Assembly (NCBI GenBank): GCA_035610835.1
Contig: CM069458.1
Location: forward strand, 29,041,449 to 29,105,448
DNA length: 64,000 nucleotides
Direction: 5' to 3'
Source: Ophiura sarsii
Lineage: Eukaryota > Echinodermata > Ophiuroidea > Amphilepidida > Ophiuridae
Shown: piece by piece, positions 47,444 through 60,512 of the stretch
How positions within the stretch are numbered: the stretch's first letter is position 1
Layout of the letters: every line of letters starts with the position of its first letter
Notes under the pieces: generated by a model
Database searches by the model: none
What the model was told of the DNA's origin: nothing
Seen by the model: only the letters and a program-made list of their open reading frames with translations
Program-made: the position numbers and the translations under genes

Positions 47444-47725
47444 CTAATCTTTCATCATCATCCTAACTTGCTCGGAAAGATTACGGACGATGATGTTAGT
47501 CTTGAGTGAATCTAGTGTTAGTTTCCCAAGAAACGTCACATGACAACAGATGGGACATGTGATGGACTCCTTTGTGCGCTTCGTATCAAGCCACTCTTGA
47601 AGGCAAGATTTGCAGAAGGTGTGGCTACAATGAAGATCCTTAGGCTCTGTGAAGCCTGCGGTACATATGGCACATATGAGTTCTTCTTGAAAAGATGCTG
47701 GCAGATTCAAAGACTGCAGTGGAGT
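47444..47725 (-). CDS. RING-finger terminal exon, second copy
   Basis: Inverted copy of 15346-15627 with the same length, acceptor and stop. All eight zinc ligands are kept (CAIC, HCSH, CKSC, CPIC). I count 16 nucleotide differences; ten codons are changed and four are silent. Changes include Arg to Cys right after the last zinc ligand and Asn to Ser between the Cys33 and His35 ligands. With the other exon (48158-48373) the pattern shows little purifying selection. Because no exon 1 or 2 is visible upstream, this may be a partial, non-functional duplicate, or an allele if the arms are haplotypes. Confidence 0.65.
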   Translation of the reverse strand, partial: TPLQSLNLPASFQEELICAICTAGFTEPKDLHCSHTFCKSCLQEWLDTKRTKESITCPICCHVTFLGKLTLDSLKTNIIVRNLSEQVRMMMKD

Positions 47726-48157
47726 CTAGGATAAACATACAAATGGTGTTGTATTTAAGGCAATATTAGAAATGGTTTCTTTGATGTAACAGCAATCACG
47801 AAAACAAGTCTTGGAAAATCACATATCGTTCCCCCTTATTTCAATATAAAAAATGGTCAATAATTATCATCAGCAGTTTGTGAAAGTTTCAGCGGCACAT
47901 ACAGAGTAACCCCTGGGGTAACGTCTTCCTACTTGTGTGATACGTGTCATGCATGGTACTACCCCCACTTTGTCCGCTGCATGCATCACTGTTGCATTCA
48001 ACATAACCCTTTTGATAATACTGGTAAAGTGGAAATCTTTGCGCTACAGTAAAAAATGTTTGAAGCCAAACTTGAGCGGTGCATTAATTGAATAGATCCG
48101 AGTGTGCATTATGTGTTTTATTATAGTGCAATGTCTCAATTATGTTTATAAACTTAC

Positions 48158-48373
48158 ATTTTGATAGGCTTCATCCTTCTTGGGGTCAGCAATTTCTTCA
48201 GATTGAGCTTTTGCAAGGGTTGCAGAAGAAAGAAGGGTGCCACTTTGACAGCTAGCTCCTTTGATGTCAGGGGATGGATGGACGGTACCTGCGCAGTGGT
48301 TTGCTGCTGCAGATTGGTGGAATAGCTGTGTGGGTCTATTGCTATTGAGAAGATGGTCTTCCGCCCAAAATTC
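48158..48373 (-). CDS. RING-finger penultimate exon, second copy
   Basis: Inverted copy of 7740-7955: 216 nt, acceptor ttatttcaag, donor AAT|gtaagt, open throughout. It begins EFWAEDHLLNSN where the first copy has ELLVEDHLLKSN. Fourteen nucleotide differences give ten amino-acid changes and three silent ones. It is separated from the RING exon by a 432-bp intron, presumably near the ancestral size. Confidence 0.6.
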
Positions 48374-48458
48374 CTTGAAATAACAAAGATGAATAGACTG
48401 GTAAATTGAGAATATTGTCTTCCTTTGTGGTGGTCAGGAAATTAAAATTGAACAGTAG

Positions 48459-48964
48459 GGGCCGTATTCTCGTACTAAACACGGTTTTAGCTTAAAACTG
48501 TGTTTAACTAAACGCGTGTCTAACTTAAACATGAGTTTATCCTTTAAACGATGTGTTTAACAAAACACGATTTTAAACTCTGCAAATCTCATCCCCAGAG
48601 TGGTCCTTCGTTGATTGTATACAGGTATTTAATTCATTGTGGCCCTAATGGAGTACAATAAATATCGACCGAATGCCTTAAATACACGGTACTTTTAAAG
48701 ACTACGCCATCCGCATGTCAGCTTGCACCGGGCACGGATGAGTGATCATTCAAGGCATACAGTTGGTGCGCGAATTTAGTTAAACACGCATTAAAACTAC
48801 CCCCGTACCCATGTTTAAAGTTAGACACATTTCGGCGAGTTAGACGCGTATTTAAGTAAAACAAATGAATGAGAATTGCGTTTAGTTAAACGCTGTGTCT
48901 AAAGTCAAAGTTAGACGCGCGTTTAGCTTAAAACCGTGTTTAACTACGTACGAGAATACGGCCC
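48459..48964. mobile_element. TAG-flanked TIR element, 506 bp
   Basis: GGGCCGTATTCTCGTAC and inverse GTACGAGAATACGGCCC, TAG on both sides. Arms rich in TTAAACACGG/GTTTAACTAAACG words. A 3-bp target fits Harbinger-like elements. Confidence 0.75.
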
Positions 48965-49045
48965 TAGGTCTTTAAATGTTTTTCTAACATTCAAATACCA
49001 ATTGTCTTCAATAGATCAGTTGCAAAGCATCCGACTGGTTTAATG

Positions 49046-49439
49046 TGCGGTCCCAGTTCCAATTCCTATTATAGAGGAAATTCATTTGTCTTTCACAACC
49101 ACTGCAAGAAGATTCATTATTGACACAACCACTGTCCCTCTAGACCTATAACTTTAAGCTAGGAGCTTTGATTTCAGATGATTTGAGAATACAGTAATCA
49201 TTTTAAAAACCAACAGATGTAATATGCAGTAACGGAAACACCCATATGACTGTCGACTCAGGGTTGATGATCATGTGTGTCGCAGCTCTATTAATAATAT
49301 TGTGTGTACTGATCATAATACTAATAGTAGTATTGCTTTATCCCGTAATCATTGGTAGTGTGTAAGAGGGATTAAATCGTTAGCCAGTTCACCCCTCACA
49401 ATTAGTCTAGTGGTTGAGAGACATGCCTTATAATAATAA
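49046..49439. other. No recognisable feature
   Basis: Beyond the outer end of the inverted duplication; no partner in 5.8-7.1 kb and no gene. Confidence 0.5.
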
Positions 49440-49860
49440 TAAGTCCCCCCTAGCATATACTAGAATATTTCCAAAATCATTTGATGGATTTAAATAATAT
49501 CAGCTAGAAAGATGCACCCAATTGTTAGGCATATTTTGATACCAAATTTGTTGGCCTTGAGACAATGCAACGATAAGAAATTGTGCCATTTATCAATTTG
49601 TATACAGAAAAAAAGTGGTACTAAATCTCACTGGCTATATGGCTGGTTTTGTCCATAAAATCAACAAACATTTAGACAATAACTGCTACCGTGTCTTGGT
49701 GCACAAGATTATGATCTGCTTATTGATTTTCTTGAAATGATGCCACACATAATTGTTTGGTAGATTCCCATGTCTGTGCACGAAAATCCACCAAGAAAAT
49801 GTCTCTTAATTTATGGAAAAAACCAGCCATAGATTTAGTGCCACTTGGGGAAATAGTTGA
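49440..49860. mobile_element. Piece of the CCCCCTAGC foldback family
   Basis: 49445-49670 is the inverse of 16080-16300; 49703-49850 repeats 15980-16130 in the plus orientation, so the piece is rearranged or folded back. Confidence 0.65.
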
Positions 49861-50049
49861 TGCGGAAAGGAATAATACGGGCGGACAAATGTAGAAAAAA
49901 TAAAATGAAGATTAAAGTGTTTCCCCCACCCCATTACAATGATATTAATTGTATAACCCTCAATTTTCTGTGTAAAAACATGACACCCACCCCCACCCAG
50001 GATATTTGGGTCTTCCCCCTAGAGAAGAAAATGACAACCGCACCCCTAA

Positions 50050-50375
50050 CATTATCATACGGTGAGATAATCCAGATAAAGAGTTCTTTATCGGGGGCAC
50101 CCGTCAGTCAGAACAACCACTTCTCAGAAGGTCCGCTATCCAGAAAACCTCTTACTCAAAAGGTTCGCTATTCAGAATTCTTAATAGCAGGCTGGTTTTT
50201 ATTTAACATGAATGACCCTTTACTCAAAAGACTCGCTAATAAGACAACCCATCAATCAGAAGGCCAGTGAGTCAGAATATCTAGCTTTAGGGCTAGGGTT
50301 AGTCAGAACAAAAATTCTGACTAGTGAGTTTTCTGAATAGTGGGACTTCAGAATAACAAGTCTTCTGGATAGCGA
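50050..50375. repeat. Cluster of CTATTCAGAA-type repeats in both orientations
   Basis: Words such as CGCTATCCAGAAAACC, CGCTATTCAGAATTC and inverted TTCTGAATAGTGGG, CTTCTGGATAGCG recur. The 137-codon open frame at 49857-50270 is best seen as a by-product of these repeats. Confidence 0.55.
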
Positions 50376-50545
50376 CATGCACCCCCAAAAAGTCCCCCTA
50401 CAAATTGTTTTAATACATTTGTTTGCATAACTTCACACAATTAGACCTGTTGAAAAATTGAAAGGATTATGACAAAATGTATCAATCAGAAACCTATTTT
50501 GGCTACGTCACTAGGTTGTTTATTTTGGTTTAAATGGGCTTATAA

Positions 50546-51807
50546 CAGGCTTTCTTAACTAGATTTACTGATGCTCCACATGTAACCAACTTGTTGAAGC
50601 TCAAATTGGGGACCAGGGGCGAAGCCTCAGCAATGGTCCAGGGGGTTTTGAGATCCTGTTTTTTTTTTTAAACTGACTTAAGGGAAGTGTCAACCCTATT
50701 ATTTTGATGATCAACTTTTGCTTCTAAGTTTGAGAATATTGAATAAAAGTACATAAAAGTATACATTTTTAGAAATGAAATTTGATAAGGAATCCGATGG
50801 TGATATCAATGTGATACCAAATAAACTAAATTTTGAGAAATGAACCAAAAAGCAATTTTTTTACCCCAAATTTTTCAGACAGCATATAGACCAGGCTAAA
50901 AGTGAGCTAGGTATCACTTGGAGGCGTTCTTTATCTCATGTGGTTTTTCTAGACCAGAATTTCATGAGGAATAAGAATATCTTTGGTAATCAGCCCAAAT
51001 CCTGAACGCGCCCCCAGGAGACAGCAAAATCCAAAATGGCCGCCATACAGGGGCCCCAAAATTCAAATGGCTTCAATTAAGTTAAAAAACATACCAAATT
51101 GTTCGGCTGAGCACAAGGATTCCAAAAATGTATAGTTTGTCCCACTTCCGATGTTTGGTTATCGAGTTGTCGGGCAAAACGTTAAAAGGTCGTTGACCTT
51201 TGCATATGGGGTCAAAATTTAAACGTGCTCCGATTTTGAAAAACAATATCTCAAATTGCTTGTATGATCACAAGGATTCCAAAAATGGCAGCATTTGAAA
51301 AGCGCGGAACTCCGCTTAAATTCCCGCCAAATAACCATGCTCCTTTTCCTGACTCAAACTTACCAAAACAACAATTTTAAATCACCCAAAAGAACGGGAA
51401 ATAATCGCTTCCGATTTAGTAACTTATGATGGTAATGATAGAATACATATAAAAGTATAAAATAATAGAGAAATATGAAATTCAATTTTTGAAACAAGTG
51501 CCGGGTTGACACTGCCCTTAAATTGCCTCTCGTTGGTCATATTTTTTTAAGAATTTACAATTCAAGTTATTTTTCAGAGGAAAACAGGGCGTGGTGTGGT
51601 GTGGTGTGGTGGAGGGGCAAAACATTTTCCCTGGACGGTCAGTGGTGAATTTTAGTAGCCCTATGAAATCTGGCTATATCATGATATGATTTTTTATTTA
51701 TTATTATTTTTATTTTACTAATTTTTTAATTGATTTTTTAACCTCTCTCGCGCCACTTAGGATGCCTTGATGCGCCACAAGTGGCAACCGCCAGTTGAGA
51801 AAGCCTG
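50546..51807. mobile_element. hAT element with perfect 8-bp target duplication
   Basis: TIRs CAGGCTTTCTTAACTAG and inverse CCAGTTGAGAAAGCCTG, GCTTATAA exactly repeated at 50538-50545 and 51808-51815. Non-autonomous; interrupted by a TTAA element. 8-bp duplication and CAG ends are diagnostic of hAT. Confidence 0.9.
50682..51517. mobile_element. TTAA-flanked element nested in the hAT, 836 bp
   Basis: GGGAAGTGTCAACCC and inverse GGGTTGACACTGCCC with TTAA at 50678-50681 and 51518-51521. Confidence 0.85.
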
Positions 51808-51815
51808 GCTTATAA

Positions 51816-52490
51816 CATGATATTCCTTGACATATGGGCGCCGTGAAATTGGATAGAGTAAAGCATATAAAAACCCTTTAATTCCCAAGATCAGATGTAA
51901 TCCCCCACTCCCATCGAATGACTGTAGCTTCTATATAATCAGTTCTGGCTATAATTAATGTATACATTTTTCGATCACGAAAGACTCACATATTTTCTAA
52001 AAACTTATATTTCCTAAAATAAAATAAAAATTGAAAACAAGGATTTTTTGTGTGAAATCAGGTACCTGATGTACAAATGTGGAATATAAAATACACCTCT
52101 AGGTTTTCATCAGCTGATTATAAACATGTGAGAGGTGTTATTATGTTTATGGGTTTTCAGTCATTTCAAAAATGTATTATTAAAATACAGAGGTTTAAAT
52201 TTGACAAAAATCCATTTTTGTGGGTGGAGAATTTCAAATTATGATAGAACCAGAACGCATTGCTCGATTTATATGATTCCCACCAAATATAATGTTTTGC
52301 CAAGATGTTTAAAACAATACATGTCTTACATATTGACATTGACATATCTCACATATTAACATTTAAGTGTGCTATACCTGTGAACCCACTTGATATTGTA
52401 TGGATTGATCAATTTTTCCCCTCGCAGAGAGAGAGAGAGAACAACAATGATATGACATGCTTCATGTACTTGCTCTATGAAAATTAGTTG
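51816..52490. other. No gene; (GA)n at about 52425-52440
   Basis: AT-rich sequence with several short open frames, none with recognisable content. Confidence 0.5.
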
Positions 52491-53683
52491 TCCAAAAGCC
52501 CGGCCCCCCAACTCAACACAAAAGTTGGTAACCATGACTGTTCTAAAAATCACGGAAAAGGGGTATATTTTCGATTGTCAGCGCTGACAGCGAAATCATG
52601 AAAATAGGGGGTACAGGGTGTAACAAAAAAAGTTATACAATTTTTAAAATATTATTAAAAATATTTCTAATGTCATTTTTGTTTCAAGGGTTCTTTGTTT
52701 GCAAAGGAAATGTCTTCAGCTTTGAAATAAACTTTATTTCGTTCAAATCGGTGGTTTAAACGCAGAGAAGTGACCAATTGTCTAAACTACTCTTAAAATG
52801 ACTTGGGCCACTCTGCGTCACAGAATCAAAGAGAAGCTGGAATGAATGAATCCTTAGTGAAGTGACTGTTTTTAGAGGTAAACAATGGCAAATTGTACGA
52901 AATAGGGTAATCAAGCGTGAAATATCTTAAAGAAACTTATATACATGCTTCATTACCCAGTTGTGTACGATTTGCCAATGTGTACCTCTAAAAAACAGTT
53001 AATTCATATGTTCACACTATGATTCATTCATTTCAGCTTCTCTGTGATTTTGCTACTTTAAGACGCAAAGTGGCCCAAGTCATTTTACGACTAGTTTAGA
53101 CAATTGGTCACTGCTTTGCGATTATACCACCGATTTGAATGAAATCAAGTTTATTTCAAAGCTGAAGACATTTCCTTTGCAAGCAAAGAACCCTTGAAAC
53201 AAAACTGACATTAGAAATATTTGTAATAATATTTTCGAAATTGTATAACTTTTTTTGTTACACCCTGTATTTCATGAATTAGTCTCCGCGAAATTCGAAA
53301 AAAAAGGGTATTTTATGAAGAGGAAAAAACAAAAAACATCACAGTATGGATTTAATCATTTGATTAGAGCATGTTAACAACCCAAATACACCATTTGGGG
53401 TACACTAGTTTATAACACAGGACCATAAACGCCTGTTACTGTTGGGAGCAACAAGTTGTTATCTATTTCATGAATGTATCAAGTGTCTTTGAAAAGGGGT
53501 GTTTGAAATGATTGTCATTGAAAAGTAAAAAAAGGGGTATTTTTCACCCCAATTTTGTCCTCGTTTTTGCCAAAAAAGGGGGGTAAAATTGTTGAAAAAT
53601 CCTTGCAAAGGGGTACTTTGAAAAAATTGAAGAACAGTCATGGTTACCAAATGTTGTGTTGAGTTGGGGGGCCGGGTCCAAAA
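52491..53683. mobile_element. Outer foldback element, nested pair
   Basis: GTCCAAAAGCCCGGCCCCCC and CAACTCAACACAA at the left are mirrored by TTGTGTTGAGTTGGGGGGCC and GGGTCCAAAAGC at the right, and GGTAACCATGACTGTTCT is also mirrored. It contains 52614-53267. Confidence 0.75.
52614..53267. mobile_element. TA-flanked foldback, 654 bp
   Basis: CAGGGTGTAACAAAAAAAGT and inverse ACTTTTTTTGTTACACCCTG, TA at 52612-52613 and 53268-53269. The halves fold over nearly the whole length (arms above 250 bp). Confidence 0.85.
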
Positions 53684-53796
53684 GCTGTCTTATGCACCTG
53701 TTACACATACGCTGATCAGGCCAGCGCTTTTACACGCAGGAAGAGCGCTGAAAACTGTCTGCATGATATTGCATGCATGATAGAGTAGTGTGGAAG

Positions 53797-54231
53797 GCCT
53801 CCGGGGGGGGGGGGGGGGGCGGTACTCACGTATGTAAGGCATACAGGGACGTGCCGCTCCAGTGGGTCGTTTTTTCATGCATGAGACATCCTTAGCCATG
53901 GGTAGGCTTTTCAACTGAAAAATCCTTAGACATGGGTCCTGTTATTACAAATGGGTCTATTTTCGCGAAATTTGTGTCTATTTTCGCGAAAATTTGCCAA
54001 AATTAGGTCTATTTTGGTGAAAATGTGCAAAAATTAGGTCTATTTTGGTGAAAATGTGCAAAAATTAGGTCTATTTTCCCGATAATTTGCGAACATTTGG
54101 TCTAAAATGAAGCAAAACCCCTAAAAATGGGTACCGATTTTTCCAAAATCACCCTTAGAAATGGGTATGGGTTTTGAATCTCCAGCGGCACACCTCCGAC
54201 CAAACCAAATCCGAGTACCCCTCCCGGGGGA
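53797..54231. mobile_element. G-rich TIR element
   Basis: CCGGGGGG...GGTACTC at the left (G tract 53802-53819) mirrors GAGTACCCCTCCCGGGGG at the right; CTCCAGTGGGTCG and AATCTCCAGCGGCAC lie inside. GGAAGGCC lies on both sides. Interior tandem repeat at 53955-54080 with a 31-bp unit (TTAGGTCTATTTTGGTGAAA...). Confidence 0.6.
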
Positions 54232-54565
54232 AGGCCATCACAAAAGTCTGACCATATGAGTCGCCATAAGCAAGTAACCAAGCAACACCCCCACCACCCC
54301 CCTACTCACATACATCAGACACACATTGCATGATGACAATATCCCCTTCTGGCAATTTTAGCCAGGAGGATGAAAAGAGGGGAAAAAGGAACAGTTGGCA
54401 GGTCTGAATTTTTATTTCAAAAGAGTAATTAGAAAAGATCATGCATAAAATGTACATTTCGGTTGATATTATGCTATTTTATGGATTTTTGACCACTTTT
54501 GGCCATGAATTTGGCGGCCATTTTGGTTTTAAAGTATGTAAACAAAGCAAAAATACTAGATATGA

Positions 54566-55930
<1,365 letters not shown>

Positions 55931-56055
55931 CATGCATGTTGGTTCATATATGCCAATTTATGGAATTGTATCATTTTTTGATGCCATTTTGGTGGCCATT
56001 TTGAATTTATGTGTACTTGACAGCCATTTTGAATTTCAAAAATGATTTTAATGTA

Positions 56056-59000
56056 CACGGCAAACTCCGGCAAGTACCAGCCCAGTACATGCGACATGGA
56101 CTGTGCTGGTGCTTCTGCCCACGACCAATCCCAGCCGATGTATACATGTACAAGCCTAGTAAATGCGACATTGGCATGTCCAGCCAATGTGTGCATGAAA
56201 TGACACGATACATGTGTACGCATTGGCGTGTCCAGCTCATGCCGTGGATATTGTGGGTGATTTTGTTATAAAAGGGATATTTTCATTGTTGAAGATGATT
56301 TTTTTGTATTAACATGAATGAAGAACCTATGAGGAAAATTCATTGTCAAATTAAAGGGATACTACCCGAATTATGTTTTTTTAAATGAATTCACTTATAA
56401 AGCATTTCTTGTGATTCTTTTAATATTTCACATTTCCTCCTCATTACTTGTCCCAAATATGATACTCTGTAATGTTGAGAACTGATATAACGCAATTTCG
56501 GCTCACAAAGGGTATTACCCGATTTTTTTCTGAACTGAAATTTTATGCTGATTCCAGATCTGATAAGTTTGTAAACCATATGTGAGGGGAAAATTGTCAA
56601 ATTAAAGGGATACTACCCGAATTGAGTTTTTTTAATGAAATTCACCTAGGCCTATAGGATTTCTTGTGATTCTTTTAATATTTCACATTTCTTTGTCATT
56701 ACTTGTCCCAAATATGATGCTCTGTAATGTTAAGAACTGATATCACGCAATTTCGGCTCACATTAAAGGGGTATTACCCGATTTGATGGTCCGCAATCCT
56801 GAAATTTGGTCAAAAATCTAGGAATATGCCTTTAATAATTACTCTTTTCTTTGATGGAATGATATACAAGATATACCACAAAATCAAAAACATTTTTCTG
56901 AACTGAAATTTTGTGCTGATTCCAGATCTGATAAGTTTGTAAACCATATGTGAGGGGAATATTGTCAAATTAAAGGGATACTACCCGAATTGAGTTTTTT
57001 TTAAATGAAATTTACCTATAGGATTTCTTGTGATCCTTTTAATATTTCACATTTCTTTGTCATTACTTGTCCCAAATATGATGCTCTGTAATGTTAAGAA
57101 CTGATATCACGCAATTTCGGCTCACATTATTTTGTGCTGAATCTAGATCTGATAAGTTTGTAAACCATTTGTGGGAGGAAAATGTTCAAATTAAAGGGAT
57201 ACTACCCGATTTTTATTTTTAAGCGATTTTGGCTCACATTACAGTGACATTACCCGATTGTATGGTCTGCAATCCTGAAATGTGGTCAAAAATCTAGAAA
57301 TATGCCTTTAATAATTACTCTATTCTTTGATGGAATGATATACCACAAAATCAAAAATATTTTTCTGAGCTGACATTTTGGGCTGGTTCCAGATCTGATA
57401 AGTTTGTAATAATATGTGAGTGGAAAATGGTCAAATTAAAGGGGTAGTACTAGTAGGCCTAATACCCGAAATGAGTTTTTTTAAAAATGAAATTCACCTA
57501 TAACGGATTTCTTGTGATTCTTTTAATATTTCACATTTCTTTGTCATTACTTAAGAAATATGTGGGCAGGAGGTTGCTGCCCCGGATATGCGCTGGGAAT
57601 TCAGTCAGTAGAGGGACAGAATTGGTGCGGATGGTCTCGCGATTGAATCCCGGGGGTTGCTGGGTGATTTTTGGGTCAAAAAAAATTGTATTTCCCCCTC
57701 CCGCCCCCCCCCCCCCCCGATACGCACAAAACATAGCCGCATGAGTTAATGTGGGTTAATGTGAGCCGAAATTGCTTTATATCAGTTCTCAACATTACAG
57801 AGCATTCTAATTGGGACAAGTAATGAGAAAGAAATTTGAATTATATCAAAAAGATCACAAGAAAATGCTTTATAGTTGAATTTCACTTAAAAAGCATAAT
57901 TCGGGTAGTATCCCTTTAATTTGACCATTTTCCCCTCATATATGGTTTCCAAACTTATCAGATCTGGAATCAACACGAAATTTTAGTTCAGAAAAATGTT
58001 TTTGATTTTGTGGTATATCATTCCATCAAAGAATAGAGTAATTATTAAAGGCATATTCCTAGATTTTGACCTCATTTCACGATTGCGGACCATAAAATCG
58101 GGTAATGCCCCTTTAATGTGAGCCGAAAATGCGTTATATCAGTTCTTAACATTACAGAGCATCATATTTGGGACAAGTAATGACAAAGAAATGTGAAATA
58201 TTAAAAGAATCACAAGAAATCCTATAGGTGAATTTCATTAAAAAAAACTCAATTCGGGTAGTATCCTTTTAATATGACAATTTTCCCCTCACATATGGTT
58301 TACAAACTTATCAGATCTGGAATCAGCACAAAATTTCAGTTCAGAAAAATGTTTGTGATTTTGTGGTATATCATTCCATCAAAGAAAAGAGTAATTATTA
58401 AAGGCATATTCCTAGATTTTTGACCAAATTTCAGGATTGCGGACCATCAAATCAGGTAATACCCCTTTAATGTGAGCCGAAATTGCTTTATATCAGTTCT
58501 CAACATTACAGAGCATCATATTTAGGACAAGTAATGAGAAATAAATGTGAAATATTAAAAGAATCACAATAAAATGCTTTATAGGTGAATTTCATTAAAA
58601 AACACCATAATTCGGGTAGTATCTCTTTAATTTGACAACTTTTCTCACATGTTCGGATTTTACACTCACCAGATTTGAAATCAGCACAAAATTTCAGTCT
58701 AGAAACACTGTTCAAATTTTGTGGTGTATTTCATGCAATGTTCAACTATTTCTAGAGCCTTTTCAAGCGAGTGGATCCCAGACTACTAAGAAACTCAAAT
58801 TTACGAAACTCAAAATAGGACCAAAAAGTTTAATAATGAAATATTCTCACTCGGCGAGACAAAATGATTTAAACAATTCTGGGCCAGGACATGTACGCCA
58901 CTTCAAGTCCAGTCCATGTACACATGTAACGTCCCATACCATGTCCTCACATCGGCTTGCCCAATACTGGTGGGTACACTCACATGCCCAGTACATGTCG

Positions 59001-59088
59001 CTGCATGTGCTGGGCCAGTACTGGGCTTGTGCTGGGCTGGCAAATGCACCGGCACGCACCAGCCCAGTACTTGCCGGAGTTTGCTGTG
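56056..59088. mobile_element. 3033-bp TA-flanked element built of inverted satellite units
   Basis: Ends CACGGCAAACTCCGGCAAGT and inverse ACTTGCCGGAGTTTGCTGTG, TA at 56054-56055 and 59089-59090. Subterminal zones (56060-56240, 58890-59070) are rich in CCAGCCCAGTACATG words. The interior has direct units containing AAAGGGATACTACCCGAATT (56354, 56605, 56974, 57197, 57440), then the same units inverted after 57745 (57900, 58254, 58612). The centre (57555-57745) is a different, GC-rich piece with a C tract. No transposase is recognised. Confidence 0.75.
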
Positions 59089-59746
59089 TATTCTTTGTCC
59101 CCAAACACTTGTATATAGAGACTAAAATCACTAAAGCCAGGACAAATTGTCATTTGGTAAAAAAGTGTCATTTTAGGCGCCATTTTGAATTTTCAGGCAC
59201 ACGGCAGCCATTTTGGATTTTAAAAACTATGACAATCAATTTGTTATAGCCGCAAACATATAAATAGACACCAAAATTACCATAATTGGCCACAGAATAA
59301 TTAATATTAAATTTCGACCCCCCAAAAAAGTAGTTTGGGCACCTTTTTTAAATACACGGTCGGCGGGATCGTGTTCCCCGGAAAATTTTAGTGTAAAAAC
59401 AACCTCAAACAGAAAATGAACACCCTATATATCCCATCTGTTCGTGGCTGAGAGGCTGACTATTAGGCAACAAAAAAAGTTGTATTGGCGTAACCTGCCC
59501 GACCCTAATTTATCCTCCGACCCTAACTTTTTCTTTTTTTTGCAGGAGAAAAATAGAAAAAAAGAAAGAAAAAACCCATCTTTGATGCTTGTCAACAAAA
59601 AAGAAATACAGTACACAGCTAAGCTGACGATTGTAAACAGCCTCATGATATTTTGTGAATAATTAGACTCTGTGAGATCAAATTTAATTATTTATAGTGT
59701 AATACAATTCGAAATTAAAAAAAAGAAGAAGATAAATCCCACCTAC

Positions 59747-59904
59747 TTTAATGCATTCTGATCCGCACCGAGTGGGGGTATTTTCCTCTGTCTGTGTTGA
59801 CTGTGTGTCAGGTATGGTACTGCCCATCATCCTCGTCGACTGAATGTCAAGTGTGGAAGGAACACTCATCATATTGAGTTGTTCATTAGCTGAGGCCCCT
59901 GGTA
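59747..59904 (-). CDS. Possible internal exon of an unidentified minus-strand gene
   Basis: Acceptor-like tttaattttatccacag before 59904 and donor-like AAA|gtaggt after 59747. It begins with two bases of a split codon and ends at phase 0. It encodes about 52 residues starting PGASANEQLNMMSVPSTL, rich in Ser/Thr/Gln and without a known domain. The size and phase resemble a real exon, but there is no second exon to support it; chance is possible. Confidence 0.3.
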
Positions 59905-60053
59905 CTGTGGATAAAATTAAAGAAATTATACAAAATCTGTTACTTTGTTGTTGGGGATCATGACACATTAATTGATCTTGCTCCCAAGTTATAAGCCATG
60001 TCAACTCTTCTATCGTTGCTGAGTAGGAACTGGAACCCAAAATGGGCTTGTTG

Positions 60054-60168
60054 GATTCATTGAACCCTTTTCTGCAAAAAAACTGTATACTTGTATATAG
60101 ATTAAATGAATAATGAAGAAGTTACGGCAGTTTTATGGAGGCTATGCTGAAGGTGTACAGCCCCCTTA
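60054..60168. mobile_element. End of a TTAA-type element
   Basis: Inverse of 35581-35700, ending CTGTACAGCCCCC then TTAA. No partner end found nearby. Confidence 0.5.
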
Positions 60169-60512
60169 ACGGAGCGCATGGTTTATTACAATGACCTGGT
60201 GTATGTTTGTAAAATTGTAATAGATGTAAAAATGAATATGATACATCCAGCTTGCATAATTTCTATTGCTCACAATTTCTCCTGTAACTACAAGGTCTAA
60301 ATACTAATTTTTGTGAGAAAAATGCTTCATTATGATCCAAACCCACTCAAATCGAACATCTAGTTTTTAAGTTACAAACAGTTTACCAACTAAGAAAACA
60401 AAGTAAAACATAAGAATTTGTCACTTGTTTTTCCCTTTAACTCAAAATCAATATGCCCGACACTACGACTCATTCTGCTCGATCGCATCACGTACGAGGG
60501 TCGTTCAATATA

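Larger units (their letters stand above)
31187..49045 (-). repeat. Right arm of large inverted duplication
   Basis: Reverse-complement partner of 7165-27565 (see anchors there). Right-only insertions include 32900-33553, 33596-34247, 35370-35950, 37349-37789, 38315-40095, 40120-40440, 41713-42224, 42322-42938, 43267-43767, 44255-47425 and 48459-48964. The two final RING exons are kept; the 5.6-kb element of the left arm is absent. Confidence 0.9.

Noticed and set aside
49857..50270. 137-codon open frame
   Set aside because: Composed of CTATTCAGAA-type repeats; no recognisable domain or splice context.
58632..59249. 205-codon open frame on the plus strand
   Set aside because: It crosses the border of the 3-kb satellite-built element and its subterminal repeats; no domain and biased low-complexity composition.
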